From NCBI GenBank assembly GCA_910588295.1, contig CAJUQO010000007.1, positions 1 through 64,000 on the forward strand: a stretch of 64,000 bases of DNA, written 5' to 3'. Numbering within the stretch: the first letter of the stretch is position 1; each line of letters opens with the position of its first letter. Shown one piece after another: positions 42,542 through 51,539 of this stretch. Below the pieces are notes generated by a model. It made no database searches. It saw only the letters and a program-made list of their open reading frames with translations, and had not been told where the DNA came from. The stretch is from an uncultured Lachnospiraceae bacterium (GTDB taxonomy: Bacteria > Bacillota > Clostridia > Lachnospirales > Lachnospiraceae). Position numbers and translations under genes: made by a program.

Positions 42542-43603
42542 TTGGCCGCAGAAGAAAAAACCGAAAAACCAACCGCCAAGAAGCGAAGGGATCAGCGTAA
42601 GGAAGGTAACGTCGCTTCCAGTAAGGACGTGATCATGGTCGCTTCGCTTCTTGGGGGTTTTTGGGTATTACAGCTTCTCTTTCCCATGATTTACGAATCC
42701 ATGCAGGAAGCTATGGAGTTTCAGGTTCGCGCGGTTGCGCAGGTGAATGACTTATCTCTGGGTTTTCTGCAGCAGATGGGTATGGATGCCGTGGTGACAC
42801 TATCCAAATGCATTTTCCCTTTGGGGGTGATCAGCATTGCTATATCGGTGGTGGCCACAGGCGTACAGACGAGATTCCTGTTCACGATGAAACCTTTGGG
42901 GTTTAAGCTTAACAAACTGAATCCCTTAAAGGGACTTAAGAATCTGTTTTCCGTAAAAAACCTGATCGAGATATTGAAATCGGTTCTCAAGATCATCATT
43001 CTGTCCTTTATTCTGTACCAGCTTCTTAAGGAAGAGATTGTTGCGCTGGCCAGAATGTTGGACATCAATGCCACAGTAGCCATGGCCTATGTACTGAAAG
43101 AAATCATGGGAATGGTTTTTAAAATCTGTATAGTGTTTGCAGCCATCGCGGGCTTTGACTATTTCTATCAACGGTGGTCTTTTGAGAAACAGATTAAGAT
43201 GACCAAGGAAGAAGTTAAAGAAGAGTTCAAGCAGGTCGAGGGTAATCCACAGATCAAGGGAAAGATCCGTAGCCTGCAGCAGAGCAGGGCCAGAAGCCGT
43301 ATGATGCAGGCCGTGCCCGACGCGGATGTCATCATCCGTAACCCGACCCATTACGCGGTGGCGCTGAAATATGACATAGACCATGATAATGCGCCGGTTC
43401 TGTTGGCTAAGGGTCAGGATCTGGTTGCTCTCAGGATCGTGGAGATAGGCGAGGAAAATCATGTCACTGTTGTTGAAAATAAACCGCTGGCACGGGGGAT
43501 TTACGCTTCGACACCGTTGAACGGCGAAATTCCCGCCGAATTTTACGGGGCGGTGGCAGAGATTCTTGTGGAAGTATTCCGTATGAATAAAAAGTTGGTG
43601 TAA
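42542..43603 (+). CDS. flhB: Flagellar export switch protein FlhB
   Basis: FlhB switches export from rod/hook to filament substrates. The 353 residues start with AAEEKTEKPTAKKRRDQRKE, have four membrane segments, and the autocleavage site RNPTHYAVALKY. The start codon appears to be TTG, since the family N-terminus begins there and no other start fits. A separate FlhB-tail-like protein is at 16163. Confidence 0.96.
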   Translation: MAAEEKTEKPTAKKRRDQRKEGNVASSKDVIMVASLLGGFWVLQLLFPMIYESMQEAMEFQVRAVAQVNDLSLGFLQQMGMDAVVTLSKCIFPLGVISIAISVVATGVQTRFLFTMKPLGFKLNKLNPLKGLKNLFSVKNLIEILKSVLKIIILSFILYQLLKEEIVALARMLDINATVAMAYVLKEIMGMVFKICIVFAAIAGFDYFYQRWSFEKQIKMTKEEVKEEFKQVEGNPQIKGKIRSLQQSRARSRMMQAVPDADVIIRNPTHYAVALKYDIDHDNAPVLLAKGQDLVALRIVEIGEENHVTVVENKPLARGIYASTPLNGEIPAEFYGAVAEILVEVFRMNKKLV

Positions 43604-43606
43604 AAA

Positions 43607-45682
43607 ATGAAAAGAATATTGGAGAATGCGGTATCGCTGATTGTAGTAATGATTGTGCTGCTGCTGATCATACCGCTGAACACGTTCCTTGTGGACGTGA
43701 TGATTATTCTGAATATTGGTGTATCTATGCTGATTCTTCTGATCAGCATGAATATCAAAGAGCCGCTGGAATTTTCCATATTCCCGTCCCTGCTTTTGAT
43801 TACGACGTTGTTCCGTATCGGCATCAACGTATCTACTACGAGAAGTATCCTAGGCAACGGCGGTTCCGCCGGAGCGGTCATTCGAGCAATGGGTGATTTC
43901 GTTCTCCAGGGAAATGTGGTTGTAGGATGTGTCATCTTCTTGATCATCGTATTGGTGCAGTTTTTGGTCATCACCAAGGGCGCCGAGCGTGTGGCCGAGG
44001 TGGCGGCAAGGTTTACACTGGATGCCATGCCCGGTAAACAGATGGCCATCGACGCCGATCTGGGAAGCGGCCTGATCAATGAACAGGAAGCCAAGGAAAG
44101 ACGTCAGAAAATTCAGAAAGAAGCTGATTTCTACGGATCCATGGATGGTGCCACCAAGATCGTAAAGGGTGATGCCACCATGTCCCTGATCATCACGGCG
44201 GTCAATTTTATTGGCGGCTGCGTGATCGGTATGGTGATGGGCGGCATGACGTTCACCGAAGTGCTCTCTGCCTATTCTCTGGCTACGGTGGGTGACGGCC
44301 TGGTATCCCAGATCCCGGCCCTTATGATCTCCACGGCCACCGGTATGATCGTGACCCGTGCGGTGGCGGAAGACAGCTTGAATATTGATGTGACCAAGCA
44401 GTTCCTGAATCAGCCACGGTCTATTATGCTCACCGGTGCGATGCTGGCGATCCTGTTGGTTCTGCCTGGTATGCCCAAGTTACAGCTGGCAGTAGTTTCC
44501 CTGGTGCTGATGCTTGGCGGATGGCAGCTTTCGCGGCGTATGGAGGAAATGGCCCAGCCGGCCCAGGCGCAGACGGGAGAAGGAACTCTGCGTATGACCG
44601 AGGAGGAACAGCTCCAGGCGGCCGAAGAAGAGAATTTCAAGGATATCAACAGCGTATATTCGCTGATTAATGTGGAACCCATAGAGATGGAGTTTGGTTA
44701 CAGCCTGATCCCTCTTGTGGATGAGGCCAGCGGCGGCAGGATGATTGACCGTATTGTTATTTTCCGGAGGCAGTACGCGCAGGAAATGGGACTCGTGATT
44801 CCGTCCATCCGTCTGCGGGACAGCTCAAGCCTGAATACAAACCAGTATCTGATTAAGATCCGCGGCGAGGAGGTGGCTAAGGGTGAGATCTTGGTGGACT
44901 ATTATCTGGCTCTTGAGCCTCCGAATCTGGAGAAAGAAATTGATGGTATCGATACCATTGAACCGGCATATGGTATCCCGAGTAAGTGGATCACAGTGGA
45001 TAAGAAGGAGATGGCGGAGATCTACGGTTATACGGTTATTGACCCGTTATCCGTTATGCTTACCCATTTGTCCGAGACTGTGCGGCAGCATGCCCATGAG
45101 CTGTTGAATCGCCAGGAGGTGGTGCGTCTGGTGGAAAATATGAAAAAACAGACGCCGGAGCTGGTGGAGGAGCTGATTCCCTCCCTGATCTCTTACGGAA
45201 ACTTCCAGAAAATTTTGACCAATCTGCTCAAAGAAGGTATTCCCATTAAGGATATGGAAACAATCATGGAGACAATCATTGATTCGGCCATGACTGTCAA
45301 GGACATCGATACGATTACAGAAAATATCCGTGTGGCCTTAAAACGCACGATCACAAGGAAATTCTGCGAGGGCGGCAGCATGAAAGTGGTGACGCTGGAC
45401 GCGGAGCTGGAGAAAAGCATCGTGACCAGTTTGACTTCAGGAGAGAGAGGCATGTATCTGGCCCTAAGCCCTGATGTGATGCAGAATATTATTACGCAGC
45501 TTTCGGATGAGGTGAAGAAATTCCATGAGCTGGCCCAGTCGCCGCTGGTGCTGACCAGCCAGGTGGTACGGGTGCATTTTTACAGACTGATCGAACAGTT
45601 TTTCCCGGACGTATATGTTCTTTCCTTCAATGAGATCAGTAATAACATCCAGATTCAGGCCATCGGTAATATTACTTTGTAA
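43607..45682 (+). CDS. flhA: Flagellar export gate protein FlhA
   Basis: FlhA is the gate's nonameric ring. The 691 residues have about eight N-terminal membrane helices (to about 310), the conserved FHIPEP-type cytoplasmic loop (FTLDAMPGKQMAIDADLGSG), and a large C-terminal chaperone-docking domain. It is separated by 3 bp from flhB. In related species flhF and flhG follow; here the next gene is fliA. Confidence 0.97.
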   Translation: MKRILENAVSLIVVMIVLLLIIPLNTFLVDVMIILNIGVSMLILLISMNIKEPLEFSIFPSLLLITTLFRIGINVSTTRSILGNGGSAGAVIRAMGDFVLQGNVVVGCVIFLIIVLVQFLVITKGAERVAEVAARFTLDAMPGKQMAIDADLGSGLINEQEAKERRQKIQKEADFYGSMDGATKIVKGDATMSLIITAVNFIGGCVIGMVMGGMTFTEVLSAYSLATVGDGLVSQIPALMISTATGMIVTRAVAEDSLNIDVTKQFLNQPRSIMLTGAMLAILLVLPGMPKLQLAVVSLVLMLGGWQLSRRMEEMAQPAQAQTGEGTLRMTEEEQLQAAEEENFKDINSVYSLINVEPIEMEFGYSLIPLVDEASGGRMIDRIVIFRRQYAQEMGLVIPSIRLRDSSSLNTNQYLIKIRGEEVAKGEILVDYYLALEPPNLEKEIDGIDTIEPAYGIPSKWITVDKKEMAEIYGYTVIDPLSVMLTHLSETVRQHAHELLNRQEVVRLVENMKKQTPELVEELIPSLISYGNFQKILTNLLKEGIPIKDMETIMETIIDSAMTVKDIDTITENIRVALKRTITRKFCEGGSMKVVTLDAELEKSIVTSLTSGERGMYLALSPDVMQNIITQLSDEVKKFHELAQSPLVLTSQVVRVHFYRLIEQFFPDVYVLSFNEISNNIQIQAIGNITL

Positions 45683-45713
45683 GTTTCGGTTTCCGTGAAG
45701 CGGAAAACGAAAC

Positions 45714-45784
45714 TCAGGGATGCCAAATGCGCCAGTTTCGGCTTCTCTGCGTGGTGGCGCGCCGATGGGGCGCATGATGGTTTA
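45714..45784 (+). repeat. 71-bp structured intergenic repeat, copy 2
   Basis: Second copy of the repeat at 11977-12047, same length and ungapped, in the gap between flhA and fliA, here in the sense orientation. GCGCC/GGCGC pairing is retained. A TTTCCG/CGGAAA hairpin precedes it. A TATAAT (45788-45793) follows directly, possibly a -10 for fliA, with no good -35. Confidence 0.8.
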
Positions 45785-45828
45785 CTTTATAATAGGCATG
45801 AGAAGGGTCAGGTAATGGAGCATTTAAT

Positions 45829-46638
45829 ATGAGCGTACAGGAAGCATATCAGGGAAAGACGAATGAAGAGCTTTTAAAGCTGTATAAGGAGACGGGAAAC
45901 CTGGATGTCAAGCAGGAGATCGTCATGCGCTATATTTACCTTGTAAAGAGTATTGCGCTTCAGATGCGGGATATTTATCTGAGCTTTTATCAGGTGGATG
46001 ATATCATCAATGAGGGTGTCATTGCGATCATGTCCGCCATCGATAAGTTTGACATGGATAAAAACGTAAAGTTTGAGACTTATATATCCAAAAGAATTAA
46101 GGGAATGATCATCGACCTGGCCAGAAAACAGGATTGGGTGCCCAGAAGTGCAAGAAAGAGTATAAGAGATATTGAAGAAGCGGTGACAACGTTATATAAT
46201 AAATTAGGGTATTATCCGTCCGTTCAGGAGGTAACGGCCCATCTGGACATCACGCCGGAGAAATACCATGAAGCCATGCGCAAGGCATCGCTCTTTAATG
46301 TCCTGTCCCTGGATATGGCGCTGGCGGAGGCCCAGGGAAATGAGCTGGGGGCCCAGCTTCCCCGTGGGGACAGGAATGAACAGCCGGAAGACCGGTTTCT
46401 GAATAAGGAGCTGACGGAGGTTTTGGCTGAGGGGATTAAGAAGCTCAAGGAAAACGAACAGCTTGTGGTGTCTTTGTATTATATGGATGAGCTGAATATG
46501 CGGCAGATCGCGGAGGTACTCCAGGTAAGCGAGCCAAGGGTATCCCAGATCCACTCAAACGCAATAAAGAAGCTCAGAAAACATATGGATAAATTTAACG
46601 AAGATAAGGAGAATGGCAATGTTTCAGGGGTATTATGA
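45829..46638 (+). CDS. fliA: RNA polymerase sigma factor FliA (sigma-28/SigD)
   Basis: FliA directs transcription of late flagellar and chemotaxis genes and is held by FlgM. The 269 residues contain region 2 (EIVMRYIYLVKSIALQM; FDMDKNVKFETYISKRIKGM), region 3 and region 4 (NMRQIAEVLQVSEPRVSQIH). It starts the final section of the long run and overlaps the next rod gene. The candidate target promoters are listed separately. Confidence 0.97.
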   Translation: MSVQEAYQGKTNEELLKLYKETGNLDVKQEIVMRYIYLVKSIALQMRDIYLSFYQVDDIINEGVIAIMSAIDKFDMDKNVKFETYISKRIKGMIIDLARKQDWVPRSARKSIRDIEEAVTTLYNKLGYYPSVQEVTAHLDITPEKYHEAMRKASLFNVLSLDMALAEAQGNELGAQLPRGDRNEQPEDRFLNKELTEVLAEGIKKLKENEQLVVSLYYMDELNMRQIAEVLQVSEPRVSQIHSNAIKKLRKHMDKFNEDKENGNVSGVL

Positions 46639-47368
46639 TCTGGTGTCAAATATGATTACGCAGAATCGCAACATGAACATCATCAGTAACAACATATCCA
46701 ATGTTTCTACTCCCGGGTACAAAAAGGATCGGCTGATGCAGAGCACATTCCGCGATGAACTGATCTACCGGTATGACCGGGACGGCAAGACGCCGGTGGG
46801 TACAGTGTCCAGGGTGAACACGGCGGATGAACGGGTGACCGACCATGAAAAAGGAGGCCTCCGGGAGTCGGCCAGCGCCCTGAATGTGGCGTTGGCCGGC
46901 AGTGGTTTCTTTGCGATCCAGACGGAGGATAATGGTGTCGTCTATACCAGGGACGGCTCTTTCAATCTGGATGATGAACGGTATCTGGTGCTGCAGGGGG
47001 TCGGCCGTGTACTGGGAGTCGGCGGGCAGCCGATCCAGCTTCCGACAGACAGAATTGGGATCGATCAGCAGGGCAATATCACCAGCGAGGATGGGTTTCA
47101 GCGGTATGGCGCCTTGCAGATTGTGGATTTTGCGGATTACGCTCAGCTGACCAAGATCACCGGCGATGTGTTCCGGACGCAGGCAGCGCCCCAGGTAGCC
47201 ACGGATCCCCAGGTGAGACAGCGGATGGTGGAGAGCTCCAATGTATCTATGGCCGAGGAGATGACGCAGATGATCAGCGGACAGCGTTCGCTGCAGAGTG
47301 CGGCTCAGATCCTGAAGATTTACGACCAGCTCGAAGGTAAAATGGTGCTTTTGGGATCTGTGACGTAA
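46619..47368 (+). CDS. flgF: Flagellar basal-body rod protein, FlgF/FlhO type
   Basis: A 249-residue distal-rod family protein. The rod signature IISNNISNVSTPGYKKDRL is at about 20-38, ALAGSGFFAIQTEDNGVVYT follows, and it ends EEMTQMISGQRSLQSAAQIL. ATG at 46619 is used, with AAGGAG seven bases upstream. It overlaps fliA by 20 bp. Together with the next gene it matches the flhO-flhP pair of Bacillus. Confidence 0.92.
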   Translation: MFQGYYDLVSNMITQNRNMNIISNNISNVSTPGYKKDRLMQSTFRDELIYRYDRDGKTPVGTVSRVNTADERVTDHEKGGLRESASALNVALAGSGFFAIQTEDNGVVYTRDGSFNLDDERYLVLQGVGRVLGVGGQPIQLPTDRIGIDQQGNITSEDGFQRYGALQIVDFADYAQLTKITGDVFRTQAAPQVATDPQVRQRMVESSNVSMAEEMTQMISGQRSLQSAAQILKIYDQLEGKMVLLGSVT

Positions 47369-47412
47369 TAGAATGAATTTTACAAAAGCAGGGAAGCGGA
47401 GAGGAGAAATAT

Positions 47413-48123
47413 ATGTATACATCATTTTATACGGCCGCGCGGGGGGCGATGGAAGAGCAGACCAAAATGGACGTCATTGCCAATAATTTTGCTAATGTAA
47501 ATAACTACGGTTTTAAGCCCAAGAAAGCGGTTTTCCTGGATCTGATGTATTATAACCTTAATAACTATAGGGGGGATGACACCCCCCTGAAGGCTGGTAC
47601 CGGCGTGGTCGTGGAGACGACCGACACGAAATTTGATCCGACAGGATTCGTGTCTACCGAGTATGACTACGATTACGCGATCAATGAGGATGGTTTTTTC
47701 ATGATGCAGAGTCCCATATCAGGAGCTGTCACATATACGAGGAACGGGCATTTCAGCCTGTCTCAGAGGGGGACCCAGTTTTATTTGGTGAATGACAACG
47801 GCGACTGGGTGTTGGATGAAAACCGTAATCCGATCATTGTACGGGACGGGCAGCTCAGCGGCACCATAGGCGTATTCCGTTTTGATATTCTGGACGGTAT
47901 GCAAAGCGTGGGCAACAATGAATATGCGCCCACGGCTAAAAACGGAACTCCTAATCTTGTCCGGGGCGCGAAGCTGGTGGATCATGCGCTTGAATTGTCC
48001 GGTGTGGATACGGCGGAGGAGATCACCCAGACCATAGAAGCGCAGAGAGCCTATTCCCTTGCCCTGCGCATGGTGACTACTTCGGATGAAATCGTGACAA
48101 CGATAAACTCTTTGAGGCAATAG
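47413..48123 (+). CDS. flgG: Flagellar basal-body rod protein FlgG (FlhP type)
   Basis: A 236-residue distal-rod protein with MDVIANNFANVNNYGFKPKK (the rod motif, slightly divergent), DGFFMMQSPISGAVTYTRNG and the C-terminal AEEITQTIEAQRAYSLALRM. It starts 44 bp after the paralogous gene. The two are of similar size, so the F/G assignment between them is tentative. Confidence 0.92.
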   Translation: MYTSFYTAARGAMEEQTKMDVIANNFANVNNYGFKPKKAVFLDLMYYNLNNYRGDDTPLKAGTGVVVETTDTKFDPTGFVSTEYDYDYAINEDGFFMMQSPISGAVTYTRNGHFSLSQRGTQFYLVNDNGDWVLDENRNPIIVRDGQLSGTIGVFRFDILDGMQSVGNNEYAPTAKNGTPNLVRGAKLVDHALELSGVDTAEEITQTIEAQRAYSLALRMVTTSDEIVTTINSLRQ

Positions 48124-48135
48124 CGAGGTGAATAT

Positions 48136-48756
48136 ATGGCGATAAACAAATATGATGAGATGAATGAGTTGGGGATTGATATGATGCGTGAAATCGGCAG
48201 TATCGGCGGCGGTAATGCCGCGACGGCCCTGTCGAGTATCTTGAATGCCCAGGTTAATATGGAGCTTCCCAGGGTAGAAGTACTGGGGTTTAACGCCGCG
48301 CTGAAGTCCCTGGGGGATCCGGAGGACGTGGTGGCTGCCATATTCGTGGAATTATCGGGAGAGATAGAGGGCGTTATGCTTTTTATCGCGGATACGGAGT
48401 TTTCCCATGCGGTTCTGGCCCGGATGATCGGCAGGCCGGGGACGGATTTCCTGGAGCTGGATGAGATTGATTCTTCCGCCCTGACGGAGATCGGAAATAT
48501 TGTGATTGCTTCTTACGTCACGGCCTTGTCCACCCTGACGAATGTAAAAGTCGAGCTCTCTGTCCCGCAGTTTGGCGTCAACATGCTTGGCGGCATTATG
48601 AGCCTGCCGATGGCCATGATGGGACAGTATTCAGACAGAATTATGATGATAAAAGGTAAATTCAAGATTGGCGGTCAGGCATTGAACAGCCATATGCTGC
48701 TTTTGCCTGACGTAAAATCATTAAATGTTCTTATGAAAAAGCTAGGAGTTGAGTAG
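48136..48756 (+). CDS. cheC: Chemotaxis protein CheC, CheY-P phosphatase
   Basis: A 206-residue CheC. The second active site SALTEIGN (about 114-121) has the D/SxxxExxN form; the first, DMMREIGS (about 15-22), has Ser where Asn is expected and may be inactive. CheC acts on CheY~P and controls CheD. It is followed by cheD, as in Bacillus. Confidence 0.94.
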   Translation: MAINKYDEMNELGIDMMREIGSIGGGNAATALSSILNAQVNMELPRVEVLGFNAALKSLGDPEDVVAAIFVELSGEIEGVMLFIADTEFSHAVLARMIGRPGTDFLELDEIDSSALTEIGNIVIASYVTALSTLTNVKVELSVPQFGVNMLGGIMSLPMAMMGQYSDRIMMIKGKFKIGGQALNSHMLLLPDVKSLNVLMKKLGVE

Positions 48757-48759
48757 ACA

Positions 48760-49242
48760 ATGACCAAAAAAATAACGGTCGGTATTGCGGATATGAAGTT
48801 AGCCAGACAGGAGGGGGAATTGATCACCTACGCTTTGGGTTCCTGTATTGGGATAGCCTTTTATGACCCGATGATCAAGCTGGGTGCGCTGCTTCATATC
48901 ATGCTTCCGGAAAAGGGGCAGGCAAATGACAGCAACATTCTGAAATTTGCCGATACAGGAATCAGGGAGACCCTTCGCAAAGTATATGCCTTTGGCGGAT
49001 CGAAAGGACGGTTGGTAGTGAAGATTGCGGGGGGGGCAAAAATGTTTGAAATGAAGGGCGCCGGCGGTCTAGGAAATATCGGACAGCGCAACGCCCAGAG
49101 CGTGAAGATGGTTCTGATGAAGGAGGGGCTGCGTGTCAAAAGCGAAGACACCGGCGCCAATTATGCGCGGACGATGTCCCTGGATGTGGCCACTGGACAA
49201 GTGACGATACGGTCAGCCGGGAAAAAGGAGCGAGTCCTTTAG
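48760..49242 (+). CDS. cheD: Chemoreceptor glutamine deamidase CheD
   Basis: CheD deamidates receptor glutamines and is bound by CheC. The 160 residues have the catalytic Cys in ALGSCIGIAFYDP and His in GALLHIMLP. Typical length. Start 3 bp after cheC. An eight-G run occurs in the coding sequence (near 49029-49036). Confidence 0.96.
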   Translation: MTKKITVGIADMKLARQEGELITYALGSCIGIAFYDPMIKLGALLHIMLPEKGQANDSNILKFADTGIRETLRKVYAFGGSKGRLVVKIAGGAKMFEMKGAGGLGNIGQRNAQSVKMVLMKEGLRVKSEDTGANYARTMSLDVATGQVTIRSAGKKERVL

Positions 49243-49293
49243 GGGTTATGAGTAAAATAGTTTGCGTCGATAAATAAACAGAGAAGGCAAAGA

Positions 49294-49322
49294 TTAACAG
49301 TTTGGTTTGTCTGGACTGTTAC
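49294..49322 (+). repeat. Structured repeat upstream of cheV (copy A)
   Basis: TAACAGT (49295-49301) and ACTGTTA (49315-49321) flank a loop, extended by two T-G pairs in RNA. The right half, from GTTTGTCTGG onwards, is shared with 24416-24437, and the whole with 62274-62308. It lies 20 bp before the cheV start. Confidence 0.6.
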
Positions 49323-49341
49323 GGTAAAGGAGAGTGTGGCT

Positions 49342-50268
49342 ATGGCAGATACACAGATTTTATTGGAATCGGGAACAAACGAGATTGAGATTATGCAGTT
49401 TACCGTGTTCGGCGAACTGTATGGTATCAATGTGGCGAAGGTGCGTGAGATTATGATGGCAGATAAGGTGAAGCCGATTCCCCACGCCCACGGCGCTGTG
49501 GAAGGGATTTTCAAGCCCAGGGATACCCTGCTTACAGTCATCAATCTCCCCACATACCTGACCGGTGAGAGCGGAGAAAAAAATGACAGGGATCTATTTA
49601 TCATTACCAATTTTAATAAGACCAATATTGCTTTCCGTGTACATACCGTGGTAGGAATCAGTCGAATCTCCTGGGAGGATATCCAGAAACCGGATAAGAC
49701 TCTGAGCAATGGAGAGGAGGGCGTGTCGACCGGTATTGCCCAGTGTGACGGCAGTCTGGTCACGATTCTGGATTTTGAGAAAATCGTGGCGGAGATCGCC
49801 CCGGAGACAGGGATCCAGATGGACGAGGTGGATAAATTGGGCATCCGCATGGAGCGGGATGATCATATTGTTCTGGCAGAGGACTCGATTTTGCTGACCA
49901 AGATGATTAAGGATTCTCTGAGCCGGGCAGGCTACAGCAATGTAAAGAATTTCAATAATGGTAAAGAAGCCTGGGAGTATCTCTGCAGTATACGGGATAA
50001 TGATGATTTTTATGAAGAAGCAGCTCTGCTGATTACGGATATTGAGATGCCCGAGATGGATGGCCATCGTCTCACCAAACTGGTGAAAGAGGATGAGAAA
50101 ATGAAAGATATACCGATTATTATCTTTTCGTCCCTGATCAATGAGGAAATGCGCCGTAAGGGCAGGCAGCTGGGCGCGAATGAGCAGCTGTCCAAGCCGG
50201 AGATCGGGCGTTTGGTGGAGGTTATGGATGAGTTGATTGACCGTCGGAGGGCGCAGCAGAATGGATAA
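49342..50268 (+). CDS. cheV: Chemotaxis protein CheV (CheW-receiver fusion)
   Basis: CheV couples receptors to CheA and carries a phosphorylatable receiver. The 308 residues have a CheW domain at about 15-150 (VREIMMADKVKPIPHAHGAV; GIFKPRDTLLTVINLP) and a receiver domain at about 168-300 with DSILL, TDIEMPEMDGH (phospho-Asp) and IFSSLI. ATG at 49342 is chosen for AAAGGAG eight bases upstream. The stop overlaps the next gene by 8 bp. Confidence 0.95.
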   Translation: MADTQILLESGTNEIEIMQFTVFGELYGINVAKVREIMMADKVKPIPHAHGAVEGIFKPRDTLLTVINLPTYLTGESGEKNDRDLFIITNFNKTNIAFRVHTVVGISRISWEDIQKPDKTLSNGEEGVSTGIAQCDGSLVTILDFEKIVAEIAPETGIQMDEVDKLGIRMERDDHIVLAEDSILLTKMIKDSLSRAGYSNVKNFNNGKEAWEYLCSIRDNDDFYEEAALLITDIEMPEMDGHRLTKLVKEDEKMKDIPIIIFSSLINEEMRRKGRQLGANEQLSKPEIGRLVEVMDELIDRRRAQQNG

Positions 50269-51511
50269 TTGTGTAGTAAGACAGGCAATTAAAGAATTAC
50301 GCACCGATAAGATCATTGGCTATGAATTGATGGTTCAGGAAAATGAAGACAGCCTGTATAATGCGAGTTCCGATAATGTGGCTGCCAATGCCATGGTGGC
50401 TTTTCTGTCAGAGAATTCTAACCGCATTTTTAAGGAAAAGATGACCTTTATGACGTTTACGCCGTCTCTGTTGTTCCGAAATACGCCTAAAATCTTTGAT
50501 AAGGATAAAATTGTAATCCAGATCGAGGATAATATTGTGATACATTCCCTGGCGACCATTCTAATCAGTAAATACAGAGCTGAGGGATATTGTTTTGCCA
50601 TAAATGATTTTCAGTTTACCCCCAAATACTTTAGTATGTTGGAGTATGTGGACTATATAAAACTGGATATCTCCAAGGTAGAGGGTGAAACGCAGATTCG
50701 TTCCGTGACAAATGTGGTGGAGATGGCCCATGGTTTCCAGAAACAGTTTATCGCGACGGGCGTCAATAGCCAGGAGGTTTATGACCTGGCCCAGTCTCTG
50801 GGCGTGGATTATGTGGAGGGCAGTTATATATCCGGCGTCACCACTACGAAAACCAGCCGAGTAGACTTTATGCAGGGCAACCTGTATCAGCTGATTATAG
50901 AGATCACGAAAGAAGAACCGGATGTGGAAGTGCTGGAGGAGATCGTGAGTCGGGATGCGGCGCTGACCTATGCGCTGCTGAAAATGGCCAATTCCGCCTA
51001 TTTCGCGGTTCGTCACGAAACCACTTCGGTGCATCAGGCCCTGGTACGCGTGGGTATCAGCCAGTTGAAGCAATGGATTTATCTGTTAAGCTTTGAGGAG
51101 AACGGCCAGGATTCCGCTTCTGAGGAGCTTTTGAAGACCTCGTTCATGCGGGCGAATTTCTCATCCATGCTGGTGAAAAAAATGCGGAATTTTGAGATTA
51201 ACAGCTCAGATGCCTATCTGATGGGTATGTTTTCCACCCTGGAATATATGATTGATGCCCCATTGGAAGATATCCTTCATGAGATACCCATTGTTGAGGC
51301 AGTCAAAAGGGGGCTGATCGCTAAAGAGGGGAAAGTCGGTATGCTTTATGAGCTGATCCTCTGCTATGAGAAAGCGGACTGGGGAGAGATTAAGAGACTG
51401 TCCGGTGAACTAGGGCTGCATACCAATGAGATGGCTCAGATGTATATGGAATGTGTGGAAGAAGTCAACGATATTTGGGATAATGTAGTGGGTATAGCGA
51501 ATAACCAGTAA
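50261..51511 (+). CDS. EAL-HDOD signalling protein
   Basis: A 416-residue protein with an N-terminal EAL-like half (to about 200) and a C-terminal HDOD domain (LYQLIIEITKEEPDVEVLEE; RDAALTYALLKMANSAYFAV). The EAL part lacks the catalytic EAL motif: the segment reads IGYELMVQENED, so c-di-GMP hydrolysis is doubtful. Such YuxH-type proteins act as signalling scaffolds. ATG at 50261 is used; it overlaps cheV by 8 bp. Confidence 0.88.
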   Translation: MDNCVVRQAIKELRTDKIIGYELMVQENEDSLYNASSDNVAANAMVAFLSENSNRIFKEKMTFMTFTPSLLFRNTPKIFDKDKIVIQIEDNIVIHSLATILISKYRAEGYCFAINDFQFTPKYFSMLEYVDYIKLDISKVEGETQIRSVTNVVEMAHGFQKQFIATGVNSQEVYDLAQSLGVDYVEGSYISGVTTTKTSRVDFMQGNLYQLIIEITKEEPDVEVLEEIVSRDAALTYALLKMANSAYFAVRHETTSVHQALVRVGISQLKQWIYLLSFEENGQDSASEELLKTSFMRANFSSMLVKKMRNFEINSSDAYLMGMFSTLEYMIDAPLEDILHEIPIVEAVKRGLIAKEGKVGMLYELILCYEKADWGEIKRLSGELGLHTNEMAQMYMECVEEVNDIWDNVVGIANNQ

Positions 51512-51539
51512 GGAAACAGATTGAAGGGAGGGATCGGCG

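Noticed and set aside
49029..49036. Eight-G run in cheD as a phase-variation tract
   Set aside because: In-frame in a conserved gene and shorter than the tract at 1271; no reason to expect switching. A similar run at 52166-52173 was treated likewise.
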